The notes under the pieces are model-generated. The model searched no databases. It had not been told where the DNA came from and worked only from the letters and a program-made list of their open reading frames with translations. From assembly GCF_009720725.1 (NCBI RefSeq), contig NZ_WNKT01000032.1, positions 1-45,502 of the forward strand: a DNA stretch of 45,502 nucleotides. The letters run 5' to 3'. A program made the position numbers and the translations under genes. This stretch comes from Allochromatium palmeri (GTDB lineage Bacteria > Pseudomonadota > Gammaproteobacteria > Chromatiales > Chromatiaceae). Numbering within the stretch: position 1 is the first letter of the stretch; every line of letters starts with the position of its first letter. Below, one piece after another: positions 16,747 to 25,544 of the stretch.

Positions 16747-17087
16747 TGGCGCGTTTTTTGATCGATGTCAATCTTCCTTATCGCTTTTCGCTCTGGTCCG
16801 GCAATGATTGCATTCATATGCGCGATCTTGGTGAAACTTGGACGGATAGCCAGATTTGGAGTTATGCACGCCGACACGCAATGACGATCGTATCCAAGGA
16901 TACCGATTTTTCAGATCGTGCAATGATCTCTACCCCACCTCCGCGCGTCATCCACATTCGATTCGGCAACATGCGAATGCGCGAATTTCATGCGCTGATT
17001 ACGCGGCTGTGGCCATCTATTATCGTCTTGAGTGAGACCAACAGACTGGTTCAAGTCTTCCAGGATCGAATCGAGGCCGTCGAGTGA
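16746..17087 (+). CDS. DUF5615 PIN-like protein, putative toxin
   Basis: This 113-aa protein begins [15 protein letters not shown], the first Asp motif of PIN-like DUF5615 proteins. It continues with [20 protein letters not shown] and [13 protein letters not shown], which carries the second acidic cluster (KDTDF). It ends in a short helix. It begins at ATG 16746, overlapping the DUF433 stop by one base. This is the classical DUF433-DUF5615 pair and both members look intact. It is the last island gene; bchZ starts 113 bp later. Confidence 0.85.
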   Translation: MARFLIDVNLPYRFSLWSGNDCIHMRDLGETWTDSQIWSYARRHAMTIVSKDTDFSDRAMISTPPPRVIHIRFGNMRMREFHALITRLWPSIIVLSETNRLVQVFQDRIEAVE

Positions 17088-17199
17088 ACGAGCGAGCCGT
17101 TTGCTGGATCTGTCGAGCAAACACGTGCTCCACGCCTCCATCAATCCCCTCTACCCCGAGCGAGACCCCACTGATTTCGAATCGAGAGGAAATCCCCGA

Positions 17200-18645
17200 A
17201 TGCTGATTAACGACCTCGACCGCGCGGGCGGTTATTGGGGCTCCGTCTATGTCTTCACCGCCATCAAAGGCTTGCAGGTGATCATCGACGGGCCAGTGGG
17301 CTGCGAGAACCTGCCGGTGACGGCGGTGCTCCACTATACCGACGGTCTGCCGCCGCACGAGCTGCCGGTTGTGGTGACCGGCTTGGGCGAGGAAGAACTC
17401 GGCCAAAGCGGCACCGAGCAGGCGATGCGTCGCGCCTTCGAGACCCTCGACCCCAAACAACCGTCCGTCGTCGTCACCGGCTCGATCGCCGAAATGATCG
17501 GCGGTGGCGTCACGCCCGAAGGCACCGGCATCGTGCGCTTCCTGCCGCGCACCATCGACGAAGACCAGTGGCAGAGCGCCAACCGCGCCATCTACTGGCT
17601 CTGGACCCAATACGGCCAAAAGAAGGGCGCCGCCAAAAACAAACCCAAACCACGCACCGCCGGCGATAAACCGCGCGTCAACATCATCGGCCCCATGTAC
17701 GGCACCTTCAACATGCCCTCGGATCTGGCCGAGATCCGGCGCTTGGTCGAAGGCATCGGCGCCGAGGTCAACCTGAGCTTCCCGCTCGGCAGTCATCTCG
17801 ACGACGTGCCCCGACTTGCCGACGCCGACGCCAACATCTGTCTCTATCGCGAGTTCGGCCGCACCCTGTGCGAGGCACTGGACAAACCCTATCTCCAGGC
17901 CCCGATCGGACTGCACAGCACCACCAAGTTCCTGCGCACGCTCGGCGAGATCCTCGGCCTCGACCCCGAACCCTTCATCGAGCGCGAAAAGCACACCACC
18001 ATCAAACCGGTCTGGGATCTATGGCGCTCGGTGACGCAGGACTTCTTCGGCACCGCCAGCTTCGGCGTCTCCGCCAGCGAAACCTACAGCCGCGGTCTGC
18101 GCCATTTCCTCGAAGACGAACTGGGTCTGCCCTGCAACTTCGCCTTCGCCCGCCGTCCCGGCGTCAAGATCGACAACGACGCCATCCGCGCGGCTGTCCA
18201 TGACAAGCCGCCGCTGATTCTCTTCGGCAGCTACAACGAGCGCATGTATTTAACTGAGAAGGGCGCGCGCGCGACCTATATCCCAGCCTCCTTCCCCGGC
18301 ACCGTGATCCGCCGCCACACTGGTACGCCCTTCATGGGCTATTCCGGCGCGACCTATCTGGTGCAGGAGGTCTGCAACGCCCTGTTCGACGCGCTCTTTC
18401 ATATCATCCCGCTCGGCACCGAGCTCGATAAGGTCGATGCCACGCCCGCGCGCATGCACCGCGAACTGCCCTGGGACGAGGACGCCCGCGCGCGCTTCGA
18501 TGCCATCGTCGAGTCTCAACCGGTGCTGGTGCGCATCTCCGCCGCCAAGCGGTTGCGCGATGCCGCCGAACGTGCTGCACGCACCGCTGGCGAGGAACGG
18601 GTGACGGTCGAACGGGTCGAGAGCACCCAGTCGACACTGATTTAG
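17200..18645 (+). CDS. bchZ: BchZ, subunit Z of chlorophyllide a oxidoreductase
   Basis: This is the NifK-like partner of BchY. It starts at ATG 17200 ([19 protein letters not shown]) with GAGAGGA ten bases ahead, giving 481 aa. The block [20 protein letters not shown] carries a cluster cysteine and is nearly invariant in the family. [14 protein letters not shown] and [16 protein letters not shown] follow. The N-terminus as called is complete, so the insertion upstream did not damage it. The early codons are C- and A-ending (AAA for Lys, CAA for Gln), unlike the G-ending style of the end of bchY. Expression needs read-through of the island or a promoter within it. Confidence 0.95.
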   Translation: MLINDLDRAGGYWGSVYVFTAIKGLQVIIDGPVGCENLPVTAVLHYTDGLPPHELPVVVTGLGEEELGQSGTEQAMRRAFETLDPKQPSVVVTGSIAEMIGGGVTPEGTGIVRFLPRTIDEDQWQSANRAIYWLWTQYGQKKGAAKNKPKPRTAGDKPRVNIIGPMYGTFNMPSDLAEIRRLVEGIGAEVNLSFPLGSHLDDVPRLADADANICLYREFGRTLCEALDKPYLQAPIGLHSTTKFLRTLGEILGLDPEPFIEREKHTTIKPVWDLWRSVTQDFFGTASFGVSASETYSRGLRHFLEDELGLPCNFAFARRPGVKIDNDAIRAAVHDKPPLILFGSYNERMYLTEKGARATYIPASFPGTVIRRHTGTPFMGYSGATYLVQEVCNALFDALFHIIPLGTELDKVDATPARMHRELPWDEDARARFDAIVESQPVLVRISAAKRLRDAAERAARTAGEERVTVERVESTQSTLI

Positions 18646-18665
18646 TTGATCCAGCGCAAATCAGG

Positions 18666-18683
18666 TGTAAATGTAGATTGACA
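18666..18683 (+). promoter_or_regulatory. PpsR/CrtJ-type operator ahead of pufB1
   Basis: TGTAAATGTAGATTGACA fits TGT-N12-ACA. It lies 20 bp after the bchZ stop and about 330 bp before pufB1, in a 364-bp gap that holds the puf control region. Confidence 0.65.
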
Positions 18684-18687
18684 TTCG

Positions 18688-18709
18688 TGTCAGTCAAGCT
18701 AGACTGACA
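18688..18709. promoter_or_regulatory. 22-bp near-perfect palindrome next to the puf operator
   Basis: TGTCAGTC and GACTGACA form 8-bp perfect arms around AAGCTA. The ends are again TGT/ACA but with 16 bases between, so it is not a standard PpsR site. It lies four bases from the TGT-N12-ACA site. It is a candidate for a second regulator or an alternatively spaced site. Confidence 0.55.
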
Positions 18710-18795
18710 CCTCGAATCCAGCCACCCCATCCGGCGAACGATACGGACCTTCAACGAGGCCCAGATTGCGCAAGATTGAGTGGCTTGGCGTTCCA

Positions 18796-18810
18796 GGGTG
18801 AGTCTCACCC
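18796..18810. promoter_or_regulatory. Perfect 15-bp palindrome in the puf leader region
   Basis: GGGTGAGTCTCACCC is a perfect inverted repeat around a central T. No T-run follows. It may be a protein-binding site; I cannot name the protein. Confidence 0.45.
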
Positions 18811-18861
18811 CCGCCTAGCGATGTAGAGATGGTGGGAGCTGGATCACTGAAATTTGGCAGT

Positions 18862-18960
18862 CCCCGGAAACGGGGCTGATCGATGAGAACAGGCCCGTGC
18901 GATCGGGTGGCTTCTCGGCTGCGGATGTCGCGATCCGCAGCGCCCCTAGGCCGCACGGGC
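18862..18960 (+). promoter_or_regulatory. Stacked and nested hairpins in the pufB1 leader
   Basis: A first hairpin has CCCCG (18862-18866) and CGGGG (18871-18875) closing a GAAA tetraloop. A second, larger element has outer arms GCCCGTGCG (18893-18901) and CGCACGGGC (18952-18960). Inside are the arms GCTGCGGAT (18918-18926) and ATCCGCAGC (18933-18941). All are perfect and end 50 bases before the pufB1 start. They look like a structured 5' leader that could protect the transcript or control entry of ribosomes or RNase E. No pufQ-like gene is present here. Confidence 0.6.
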
Positions 18961-19009
18961 TGAGTGTGGCGTAAACCAAGGCTTATCTCCAGATTCGGAG
19001 GATTACACA

Positions 19010-19150
19010 ATGGCTAACAGCAGCATGACCGGTCTGACCGAGCAAGAAGCACAAGAGTTCCATGGCATCTTCGTGCAGAGTATGACGGCCTTCTTTGGCA
19101 TCGTCGTCATCGCGCACATCCTCGCTTGGCTGTGGCGCCCCTGGCTGTAA
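19010..19150 (+). CDS. pufB1: PufB1, light-harvesting 1 beta subunit
   Basis: This 46-aa antenna polypeptide starts at ATG 19010, with CGGAGGA eight bases ahead. It has an acidic N-terminal segment ([15 protein letters not shown]) and one membrane helix ending in [14 protein letters not shown]. The His in IAHILAW ligates bacteriochlorophyll, and the earlier FHG His is the second conserved one. It resembles the third copy at 23173 more than the second. It forms a pair with pufA1 downstream. Confidence 0.95.
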
Positions 19151-19232
19151 TTTGGGTCGAGCTCGGGCCAACTCCGGTATGCCCGACAACTGATTGAACC
19201 CATTTCAAATTCACTCTAGGAGAATCCTGACG

Positions 19233-19427
19233 ATGTCACCTGATCTTTGGAAAATCTGGCTGCTGGTTGATCCTCGCCGCATTCTGGTCGCGATCTTTGC
19301 CTTCCTGATCGTTCTGGGTCTTGCGATCCACATGATCCTGCTGAGCACCGCTGAATTCAACTGGCTCGAAGACGGCGTTCCGGCCGCTACGGTCCAGCAA
19401 GTGACGCCTGTCGTTCCCCAACGGTAA
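19233..19427 (+). CDS. pufA1: PufA1, light-harvesting 1 alpha subunit
   Basis: This 64-aa protein begins [19 protein letters not shown]. It has a single membrane helix with the BChl-ligating His in LAIHMILLS, then FNWLEDG and a polar C-terminal extension ending VTPVVPQR. Start ATG 19233 follows CTAGGAGA. A large hairpin follows its stop. It is the longer type of alpha chain, unlike the short second copy (44 aa). Confidence 0.95.
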   Translation: MSPDLWKIWLLVDPRRILVAIFAFLIVLGLAIHMILLSTAEFNWLEDGVPAATVQQVTPVVPQR

Positions 19428-19443
19428 TCGCGTCCTTGACGGG

Positions 19444-19492
19444 GGTGGCGGGTCAGTGGGGTTTGTCCGCCAGGTGAACCCCGCCCGCCACC
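19444..19492 (+). promoter_or_regulatory. Intercistronic hairpin between pufA1 and pufL
   Basis: GGTGGCGGG (19444-19452) pairs with CCCGCCACC (19484-19492), and GGGGTT (19458-19463) pairs with AACCCC (19477-19482). No T-run follows, so this is a stability element rather than a full terminator. Hairpins at this spot in other purple bacteria protect the pufBA segment and make antenna mRNA more abundant than reaction-centre mRNA. Confidence 0.75.
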
Positions 19493-19550
19493 GACAGTGC
19501 TCAGAGGAGGCGGCCGTCTCGATGGTGCCTCCCCAGCAGAGGATATTACG

Positions 19551-20387
19551 ATGGCCATGCTCAGTTTTGAGAGAAAATACCGCGTCCGTGGCGGGACGCT
19601 GATAGGGGGAGACCTATTCGACTTCTGGGTGGGGCCGTTTTATGTCGGCTTCTTCGGAGTTGCAGGCTTCTTCTTTGCATTGTTGGGTGTGCTCCTGATC
19701 GTTTGGGGTGCAACCATCGGTCCTAACGCAGAACTCCAAACTTATAACATCTGGCAGATCAGTATTGCTCCCCCGGATCTGAGTTATGGTTTGGGAATGG
19801 CTCCGATGACTGAAGGCGGTCTGTGGCAGATCATCACGATCTGTGCCATTGGCGCGTTCAGTTCCTGGGCTCTCCGAGAGGTCGAGATCTGCCGCAAGCT
19901 CGGTATCGGCTTCCATATTCCGTTCGCGTTCGCCTTCGCGATCGGTGCTTATCTGGTGCTCGTCGTGGTGCGTCCGATTCTGATGGGCGCTTGGGGCCAT
20001 GGTTTCCCCTATGGCATCCTCAGCCATCTGGACTGGGTGTCGAATGTGGGGTATCAATTCCTGCATTTCCACTACAACCCGGCGCACATGCTCGCCATTA
20101 CCTTCTTCTTCACCAACTGCTTGGCGCTGTCGATGCATGGCTCGCTGATTTTGTCGGTGACGAATCCGCAGGAAGGCGAAGAAGTCAAGACCAGCGAGCA
20201 CGAGAACACCTTCTTCCGCGATATCGTGGGCTACTCCATCGGCGCACTGGCCATCCATCGTCTGGGTCTGTTCCTGGCCCTGAGCGCGGTGTTCTGGAGC
20301 GCGGTCTGTATCGTGATCAGTGGCCCCTTCTGGACCCGCGGTTGGCCGGAATGGTGGAACTGGTGGCTTGAGCTCCCGCTCTGGTAG
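19551..20387 (+). CDS. pufL: PufL, photosynthetic reaction centre L subunit
   Basis: This 278-aa, five-helix membrane protein starts at ATG 19551 ([15 protein letters not shown]), with AGAGGA ahead. The second ATG, at 19557, is possible. [20 protein letters not shown] carries the special-pair/accessory pigment histidines. Later [20 protein letters not shown] holds the Fe and quinone ligands. It ends [16 protein letters not shown], typical for L. It is followed 16 bp later by pufM. Confidence 0.97.
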   Translation: MAMLSFERKYRVRGGTLIGGDLFDFWVGPFYVGFFGVAGFFFALLGVLLIVWGATIGPNAELQTYNIWQISIAPPDLSYGLGMAPMTEGGLWQIITICAIGAFSSWALREVEICRKLGIGFHIPFAFAFAIGAYLVLVVVRPILMGAWGHGFPYGILSHLDWVSNVGYQFLHFHYNPAHMLAITFFFTNCLALSMHGSLILSVTNPQEGEEVKTSEHENTFFRDIVGYSIGALAIHRLGLFLALSAVFWSAVCIVISGPFWTRGWPEWWNWWLELPLW

Positions 20388-20403
20388 GATCTAGGAGACT
20401 ACA

Positions 20404-21381
20404 ATGCCCGAATATCAAAATATCTTTACGACCGTGCAGGTGCGCGCGCCCGCCTATCCTGGGGTGCCTTTGCCCAAGGGCAGCCTGCCGCGCATCGGTA
20501 AGCCCATCTTCTCGTACTGGGCCGGTAAGATTGGTGACTCGCAGATCGGTCCGATTTATCTCGGCTTCACCGGTACGCTGTCGATCATCTTCGGCTTCAT
20601 GGCGATTTTCATCATCGGCTTCAACATGCTGGCTTCGGTGGACTGGAACGTCATCCAGTTCGTCAAGCATCTCTTCTGGCTGGGTCTGGAACCGCCGGCG
20701 CCGCAGTATGGCCTGAGCATTCCGCCGCTGTCCGAGGGTGGCTGGTGGTTGATGGCGGGATTCTTCCTGACCATGTCGATCATTCTCTGGTGGGTGCGTA
20801 CCTACAAGCGCGCTGAAGCCCTGGGTATGAGCCAGCATCTGTCCTGGGCCTTCGCGGCCGCGATCTTCTTCTATCTGAGCCTGGGCTTCATCCGCCCGGT
20901 CATGATGGGAAGCTGGGCAGAGGCCGTGCCTTTTGGTATCTTCCCGCACCTGGACTGGACGGCAGCGTTCTCGATCCGGTACGGCAACCTGTACTACAAC
21001 CCGTTCCACATGCTCTCGATCGCCTTCCTGTATGGCTCGGCCCTGCTGTTTGCCATGCACGGCGCGACCATCCTGGCTGTCAGCCGTTTCGGCGGTGACC
21101 GCGAGATCGATCAGATCACTGATCGTGGTACGGCCGCTGAGCGTGCAGCCATCTTCTGGCGCTGGACCATGGGCTTCAATGCTTCCATGGAATCCATCCA
21201 TCGCTGGGCTTGGTGGTGCGCGGTTCTGACTGTGATCACAGCTGGTATCGGCATCCTGCTGACTGGAACAGTCGTCGAGAACTGGTATCTCTGGGCCATC
21301 AAGCATGGTGTGGCTCCGGCATATCCAGAGGTCGTGACCGCTGTAGACCCATATGCTACGGCTTCGGGGGTGACGCAATGA
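20404..21381 (+). CDS. pufM: PufM, photosynthetic reaction centre M subunit
   Basis: This 325-aa, five-helix protein binds the special pair, accessory pigment, QA and the non-haem iron with Puf[21 protein letters not shown] and [20 protein letters not shown] carry conserved His residues. [20 protein letters not shown] is the QA/Fe region. ATG 20404 follows TAGGAGACTACA. The stop overlaps pufC in an ATGA, meaning tight coupling to the cytochrome subunit. Confidence 0.97.
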   Translation: MPEYQNIFTTVQVRAPAYPGVPLPKGSLPRIGKPIFSYWAGKIGDSQIGPIYLGFTGTLSIIFGFMAIFIIGFNMLASVDWNVIQFVKHLFWLGLEPPAPQYGLSIPPLSEGGWWLMAGFFLTMSIILWWVRTYKRAEALGMSQHLSWAFAAAIFFYLSLGFIRPVMMGSWAEAVPFGIFPHLDWTAAFSIRYGNLYYNPFHMLSIAFLYGSALLFAMHGATILAVSRFGGDREIDQITDRGTAAERAAIFWRWTMGFNASMESIHRWAWWCAVLTVITAGIGILLTGTVVENWYLWAIKHGVAPAYPEVVTAVDPYATASGVTQ

Positions 21382-22499
21382 ATCTCGGAAAGCAAGTAAC
21401 CCTGCCCGCCGTTGCCATCGTCGCTTCCGTCGTCCTGCTCGGCTGCGAGCGTCCGCCGCCGGAAGTCGTACAAAAGGGTTATCGCGGCGTGGCGATGGAG
21501 CAGAACTACAACCCGCGTCTGCTTGAGGCAAGCCTCAAGGAAAATCTGCCGGTCGAGTCGCTTCCGCCTTCGGCGCCTGGTGGCCCCAATGTCTCGGACG
21601 TCTATGAGAACGTCCAGGTTCTGGGTGATCTGAGCGTAGCCGAGTTCACCCGGACCATGGTCGCCGTGACCACCTGGGTGTCTCCGAAGGAAGGCTGTAA
21701 CTACTGCCACGTTCCGGGCAACTGGGCGTCTGACGATATCTACACCAAGGTAGTGTCGCGCCGGATGTTCGAGCTGGTTCGGGCGACCAACAGCAACTGG
21801 AAGGACCACGTTGCCGCGACGGGTGTGACCTGCTACACCTGTCACCGTGGTAATCCGGTTCCGAAGTATGTGTGGGTGACTGACCCAGGTCCGAATCAGC
21901 CCTCGGGTGTTGTTCCGACCGGTCAGAACTACGCCTCGAAGACTGTGGCCTATGCGGCGCTGCCCTTCGATCCCTACACACCGTTCCTGGATCAGGCTAA
22001 CGAGATCCGAGTAATTGGTCAGACGGCGCTGCCGGCGGGCAATACGACCTCGCTCAAGCAGGCCGAGTGGACCTATGGCTTGATGATGCAGATCTCCGAC
22101 TCGCTCGGCGTCAACTGTACCTTCTGCCATAACAGCCGCGCTTTCTACGACTGGAAGCAGAGTACGCCGCAACGCACGAGTGCCTGGTATGCCATTCGTC
22201 ACGTCCGCGACATCAACCAGAACTACATCTGGCCGCTCAACGACGTGTTGCCCGCTTCGCGCAAGGGGCCCTATGGCGACCCCTTCAAGGTCGGCTGCAT
22301 GACCTGCCACCAGGGCGCTTACAAGCCGCTCTATGGCGCTCAGATGGCCAAGGACTATCCTGGTCTGTATGAGTCGGCTCCAGCCGAGGCCGTCGAAGTG
22401 GCTCCAGTGGAAGAGGTGGCACCCGCTCCTGTCGAGGAAGCGGCAGCCCCTGAGGCCGCACCTGTCGAGGATGCCGCACCGGCTCCGCAGCAGTTGTAA
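21378..22499 (+). CDS. pufC: PufC, tetraheme cytochrome c subunit of the reaction centre
   Basis: This 373-aa lipoprotein donates electrons to the special pair from the periplasm. The N-terminal signal ends in lipobox LLGC with Cys23 as the lipidated residue. Four haem sites are visible: CNYCH (Cys107), CYTCH (Cys152), CTFCH (Cys247) and CMTCH (Cys307). After the last haem, about 40 residues form an Ala/Pro/Glu/Val-rich tail of repeated PVEE/APAP units, beyond the folded core. The start ATG 21378 overlaps the pufM stop. Confidence 0.96.
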   Translation: MNLGKQVTLPAVAIVASVVLLGCERPPPEVVQKGYRGVAMEQNYNPRLLEASLKENLPVESLPPSAPGGPNVSDVYENVQVLGDLSVAEFTRTMVAVTTWVSPKEGCNYCHVPGNWASDDIYTKVVSRRMFELVRATNSNWKDHVAATGVTCYTCHRGNPVPKYVWVTDPGPNQPSGVVPTGQNYASKTVAYAALPFDPYTPFLDQANEIRVIGQTALPAGNTTSLKQAEWTYGLMMQISDSLGVNCTFCHNSRAFYDWKQSTPQRTSAWYAIRHVRDINQNYIWPLNDVLPASRKGPYGDPFKVGCMTCHQGAYKPLYGAQMAKDYPGLYESAPAEAVEVAPVEEVAPAPVEEAAAPEAAPVEDAAPAPQQL

Positions 22500-22672
22500 G
22501 GCCTGAGGATCGAACCGATGAGCAGGGATGCTCGCTAGGTGTCTGACAGGGAATTCGGCACCGATATGTAAGACCCGCGGCGAGGCTCGCATCAGTTCAG
22601 CCCGCGGTCGTTGAGGATGGTCCTGGACCGCATTGTCGAGGCCATTCAGAGGCTTGAGCGAGGAATCATTCG

Positions 22673-22819
22673 ATGACTAACGAAAACCGTTCGATGTCTG
22701 GACTGACTGAAGATGAAGCAAAGGAATTCCATGGCATCTTCGTATCCAGTTTCGTCGTATTCACGGGGATCGTCGTTGTCGCACATGTCCTCGTGTGGTT
22801 GTGGCGTCCTTGGCTGTAA
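22673..22819 (+). CDS. pufB2: PufB2, second light-harvesting 1 beta subunit
   Basis: This 48-aa beta chain starts at ATG 22673, with CGAGGAA ahead. It has [15 protein letters not shown], and a helix ending [14 protein letters not shown] with the ligating His. It is the most divergent of the three: the mid-helix reads [10 protein letters not shown] where the others have the Met-rich SMT(A/M)FFGI segment. It lies 173 bp after pufC, a gap that holds no gene but GC-rich inverted segments. Confidence 0.93.
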   Translation: MTNENRSMSGLTEDEAKEFHGIFVSSFVVFTGIVVVAHVLVWLWRPWL

Positions 22820-22902
22820 TAGCCTAGGGTATTCGTGTTCGTGAGCGAACGGGCGATTGTTGCATCAGCACCGCCCACCAGTAAGAGACCGGAGATATAG
22901 AC

Positions 22903-23037
22903 ATGCACAAGATCTGGCAGATTTTCGATCCCCGTAGAACCCTGGTTGCCCTGTTCGGCTTCCTGTTCGTCCTTGGCCTGCTGATCCACTTCATCCTGCT
23001 CAGCAGCCCAGCCTTCAACTGGCTGAGTGGCTCCTAA
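22903..23037 (+). CDS. pufA2: PufA2, second light-harvesting 1 alpha subunit (short form)
   Basis: This 44-aa alpha chain begins [15 protein letters not shown], with the ligating His in LLIHFILLS, and ends abruptly at NWLSGS. It lacks the 15-20 residue C-terminal extension of the other two alpha chains. ATG 22903 has GGAGA eight bases before it. The short end removes residues that can contact the C-terminal part of LH1 or bind cations, so this copy may tune the ring differently. Confidence 0.93.
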
Positions 23038-23172
23038 GTCCCATTTGGGCATCGGCAAGGTTCCGGGGATTTGGCTGAACGCCTTCCTCGGACTTGCCAA
23101 TCGATCCTGGCCGCGGGGAGATTCGCGGTAATGGCCGACAGGCCCAACTTGATTTAAAGTGAGGATAATTCA

Positions 23173-23316
23173 ATGGCTGATCAGAAGAGCATGACCGGGC
23201 TGACCGAAGAAGAAGCAAAGGAGTTCCACGGCATCTTCACCCAGAGCATGACCATGTTTTTTGGCATCGTGATCATTGCTCACATCCTGGCGTGGCTGTG
23301 GCGCCCCTGGCTGTAA
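23173..23316 (+). CDS. pufB3: PufB3, third light-harvesting 1 beta subunit
   Basis: This 47-aa beta chain resembles pufB1: [15 protein letters not shown], then [20 protein letters not shown]. Start ATG 23173 follows GTGAGGATAATTCA. The ligating His lies in IAHILAW. It is followed by pufA3 across a short gap with a hairpin. Confidence 0.95.
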   Translation: MADQKSMTGLTEEEAKEFHGIFTQSMTMFFGIVIIAHILAWLWRPWL

Positions 23317-23347
23317 TCGCCAGACTTCCGCCAAGCTGCGGGCAATG

Positions 23348-23382
23348 ACGGGAGGCTGGCGGCCCAAGCCGCCGCGTCCCGT
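23348..23382 (+). promoter_or_regulatory. Hairpin between pufB3 and pufA3
   Basis: ACGGG (23348-23352) pairs with CCCGT (23378-23382), and inside it GGCGGC (23358-23363) pairs with GCCGCC (23368-23373) around CCAA. No T-run is seen. It may set the ratio of beta to alpha translation or protect the transcript. Confidence 0.5.
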
Positions 23383-23405
23383 TTCATTCGTCAGGAGATA
23401 CCCCA

Positions 23406-23603
23406 ATGCCCCAAATGTACAAGATTTGGCAGGTTTTCGATCCGCGCATGGCCCTAATCGGGTTGGGCGCGTTTTTGTTCGTGCTTGCCCTGGTAATTCA
23501 TTACATGCTGCTCAGCTCGCAAGGATTCGATTGGCTGCAGGGTCCGGATTATGCTCCGGTCACCTTGTCGGCCGGAATGTCCGCTCTGCCGGCTGGTCGT
23601 TGA
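23406..23603 (+). CDS. pufA3: PufA3, third light-harvesting 1 alpha subunit
   Basis: This 65-aa alpha chain begins [18 protein letters not shown], with the ligating His in LVIHYMLLS and a C-terminal extension ending [12 protein letters not shown] 23406 follows AGGAGATACCCCA. It differs from pufA1 at DPRM (no second Arg) and in the tail. It is the last puf gene and is followed by a terminator. Confidence 0.95.
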   Translation: MPQMYKIWQVFDPRMALIGLGAFLFVLALVIHYMLLSSQGFDWLQGPDYAPVTLSAGMSALPAGR

Positions 23604-23625
23604 TCCAAGCGGTCGAGGGCATGTG

Positions 23626-23664
23626 CGGGCGGGGAGAGTGTCGAGTCCTCCCTCGCCCGTTTTT
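23626..23664 (+). terminator. Terminator at the end of the puf operon
   Basis: CGGGCG-GGGAG (23626-23636) pairs with CTCCC-T-CGCCCG (23648-23659) with one bulged T, followed by TTTTT then CGTTT. It closes the long photosynthesis transcript before yjbQ. Confidence 0.85.
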
Positions 23665-23688
23665 CGTTTGGATAGCCGCTGATTCAAG

Positions 23689-24120
23689 ATGCAATTTCAC
23701 GTCGATCAGATTCAGCTGACCACCCGGGCTCCGATTGAGATCATCGACCTCTCGGAGCAGGTCCGGCAGGCTTTTGCGCGTCATCCCATCCGTCAGGGCT
23801 GGGTGACGATCACCTCGGCACACACGACCGCTTTCGTGGCCTTGAACGAGCGTGAGCCGAAGCTCCAGCAGGATATGCTCGATTTCCTGACGCGACTTGC
23901 GCCGCCAGGCCAGACGCAGTATCGGCACGATATCGATCCAATCGACGGTCGTCCCAACACCCATTCACATCTCATCGGGCTGTTCATGAACGCCTCCGAG
24001 ACCATTCTGGTCGACGAAGGGCGTCTGTTGCTCGGTGAGTGGCAGTCGATCTTCTTCATCGAACTCGATGGGCCGCGTCCGCAACGTCAGTTGCGCGTGC
24101 AGATCGCCGGCATCGTCTAA
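23689..24120 (+). CDS. yjbQ: YjbQ/UPF0047 family protein
   Basis: This 143-aa protein carries the UPF0047 signature: [20 protein letters not shown], then [20 protein letters not shown] and [15 protein letters not shown]. The family has a jelly-roll-like fold and weak thiamine-phosphate-synthase activity in some members; the physiological role is unclear. ATG 23689 comes 25 bp after the puf terminator. The RuBisCO-like gene follows 56 bp later, so the two may be co-transcribed. Confidence 0.88.
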   Translation: MQFHVDQIQLTTRAPIEIIDLSEQVRQAFARHPIRQGWVTITSAHTTAFVALNEREPKLQQDMLDFLTRLAPPGQTQYRHDIDPIDGRPNTHSHLIGLFMNASETILVDEGRLLLGEWQSIFFIELDGPRPQRQLRVQIAGIV

Positions 24121-24176
24121 ACGTCGCCGATGATCGCGACGCCATCGATTCCACTTCTTCAGACGCGGTTCGCTCA

Positions 24177-25544
24177 ATGAAAGCAAGCGATTGGGCTGGA
24201 TTCTTCGCCGATGAATCGGCCTTGGATCGGGACGCCTACCTCTTTCTCGATTACTATCTGGAATGCTCCGGCGATCCCGAGCTGGCGGCCGCGCACTTTT
24301 GCTCCGAGCAGTCGACCGCGCAATGGCGTCGTGTCGGCTCTGACGAAGATCTGCGACCCAGATTTGGCGCGCGTGTCGTTGATCTCCAGATCCTCGATGG
24401 GGCGCGCTCCGAGTTCAGCTATGGCGTGGGTTCAGGTTCAGACGAACCGATTACGGCCTGCCGTCTGCGCATTGCCCATCCGCATGGCAACTTCGGTCCG
24501 CGTCTGCCGAATCTGCTCAGTGCGATCTGTGGCGAGGGCACCTTTTTCTCGCCCGGCGCGCCCATCGTCAAATTGCTCGACATCGAGTTTCCTGAGACCT
24601 ATCTGGCGTGCTTCCAGGGCCCTCAATTTGGCGTTGCGGGTCTGCGCGAGCGGTTGCAAGTCTATGATCGGCCGATCTTCTTTGGGGTCATTAAGCCCAA
24701 CATCGGACTGCCACCCGAGGCCTTCAGCGAACTGGGGCACGAGAGCTGGCTCGGCGGTTTGGACATCGCCAAGGACGACGAGATGCTGGCCGATACCGAC
24801 TGGTGTCCACTGGATCGGCGTGCCGAACTCCTGGGTGAGGCGCGTCGGCGCGCCGAGGCCGCGACTGGGGTGCCTAAGATCTATCTGGCCAATATCACCG
24901 ATGAGGTCGATCGGCTGCTTGAGCTGCATGATCGTGCCGTCGCGCGCGGCGCCAACGCGCTGTTGGTCAATGCCATGCCGACCGGACTGAGCGCGGTGCG
25001 GATGCTGCGCAAGCACGCCCAGGTGCCGCTGATGGCGCATTTTCCCTTCATCGCGCCCTTCGCGCGGCTGGAGCACTTCGGCGTCCACACCCGCGTCTTT
25101 ACCAAGCTGCAACGGCTGGCGGGCTTCGATGTCATCATCATGCCGGGCTTTGGTCCGCGTATGCACATGTCGGACGACGAGGTGCGCGCCTGCGCCATGG
25201 CCTGTCTCGAACCCATGGGGCCGATCAAGCCGAGTCTGCCGGTGCCGGGCGGCAGCGACTGGGCCGGTACCCTGCGTCCGCTCTACGAAAAGCTGGGTAC
25301 GGTCGATTTCGGCTTCGTGCCTGGACGCGGTGTCTTCGGGCATCCTATGGGACCGCGTGCCGGTGCGGCCAGCATCCGTCAGGCCTGGGACGCGATCGTG
25401 GCTGGCGAGTCCCTGGAGGAGCAGGCCAAGCGGCATCCAGAGCTGAGTGCGGCGATCGCGGCCTTTGGCAAACCGGCGTCTGCGCAGGTCCAATCCGAAC
25501 CAACCCGGACACCTGAACCAAATCGCGCGGGAGGTGACGCTTGA
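24177..25544 (+). CDS. RuBisCO-like protein (form IV)
   Basis: This 455-aa protein has the RuBisCO large-subunit fold but not the full set of carboxylase residues. The lysine corresponding to the carbamylated one is kept (DIAKDDE, Lys199), and so is the first Lys of the KPK motif (VIKPNIGL, Lys173). The second is Asn175. The loop-6 GK(M/L)EG motif is missing. This pattern fits the RLPs of phototrophic bacteria rather than a true RuBisCO. Substrates are not known for this subgroup; relatives act in methylthioadenosine salvage. The start is ATG 24177 (weak ribosome binding site). The stop overlaps idi by four bases. Confidence 0.88.
   Translation: MKASDWAGFFADESALDRDAYLFLDYYLECSGDPELAAAHFCSEQSTAQWRRVGSDEDLRPRFGARVVDLQILDGARSEFSYGVGSGSDEPITACRLRIAHPHGNFGPRLPNLLSAICGEGTFFSPGAPIVKLLDIEFPETYLACFQGPQFGVAGLRERLQVYDRPIFFGVIKPNIGLPPEAFSELGHESWLGGLDIAKDDEMLADTDWCPLDRRAELLGEARRRAEAATGVPKIYLANITDEVDRLLELHDRAVARGANALLVNAMPTGLSAVRMLRKHAQVPLMAHFPFIAPFARLEHFGVHTRVFTKLQRLAGFDVIIMPGFGPRMHMSDDEVRACAMACLEPMGPIKPSLPVPGGSDWAGTLRPLYEKLGTVDFGFVPGRGVFGHPMGPRAGAASIRQAWDAIVAGESLEEQAKRHPELSAAIAAFGKPASAQVQSEPTRTPEPNRAGGDA

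Noticed and set aside
17032-17199. Earlier start for BchZ in the same frame
   Set aside because: The added residues lie over DUF5615 and the gap; the family begins at MLI with a good ribosome binding site at 17184-17190.
23038-23172. Possible small gene between pufA2 and pufB3
   Set aside because: The gap has short inverted segments but no coding frame with a start and ribosome binding site of its own.
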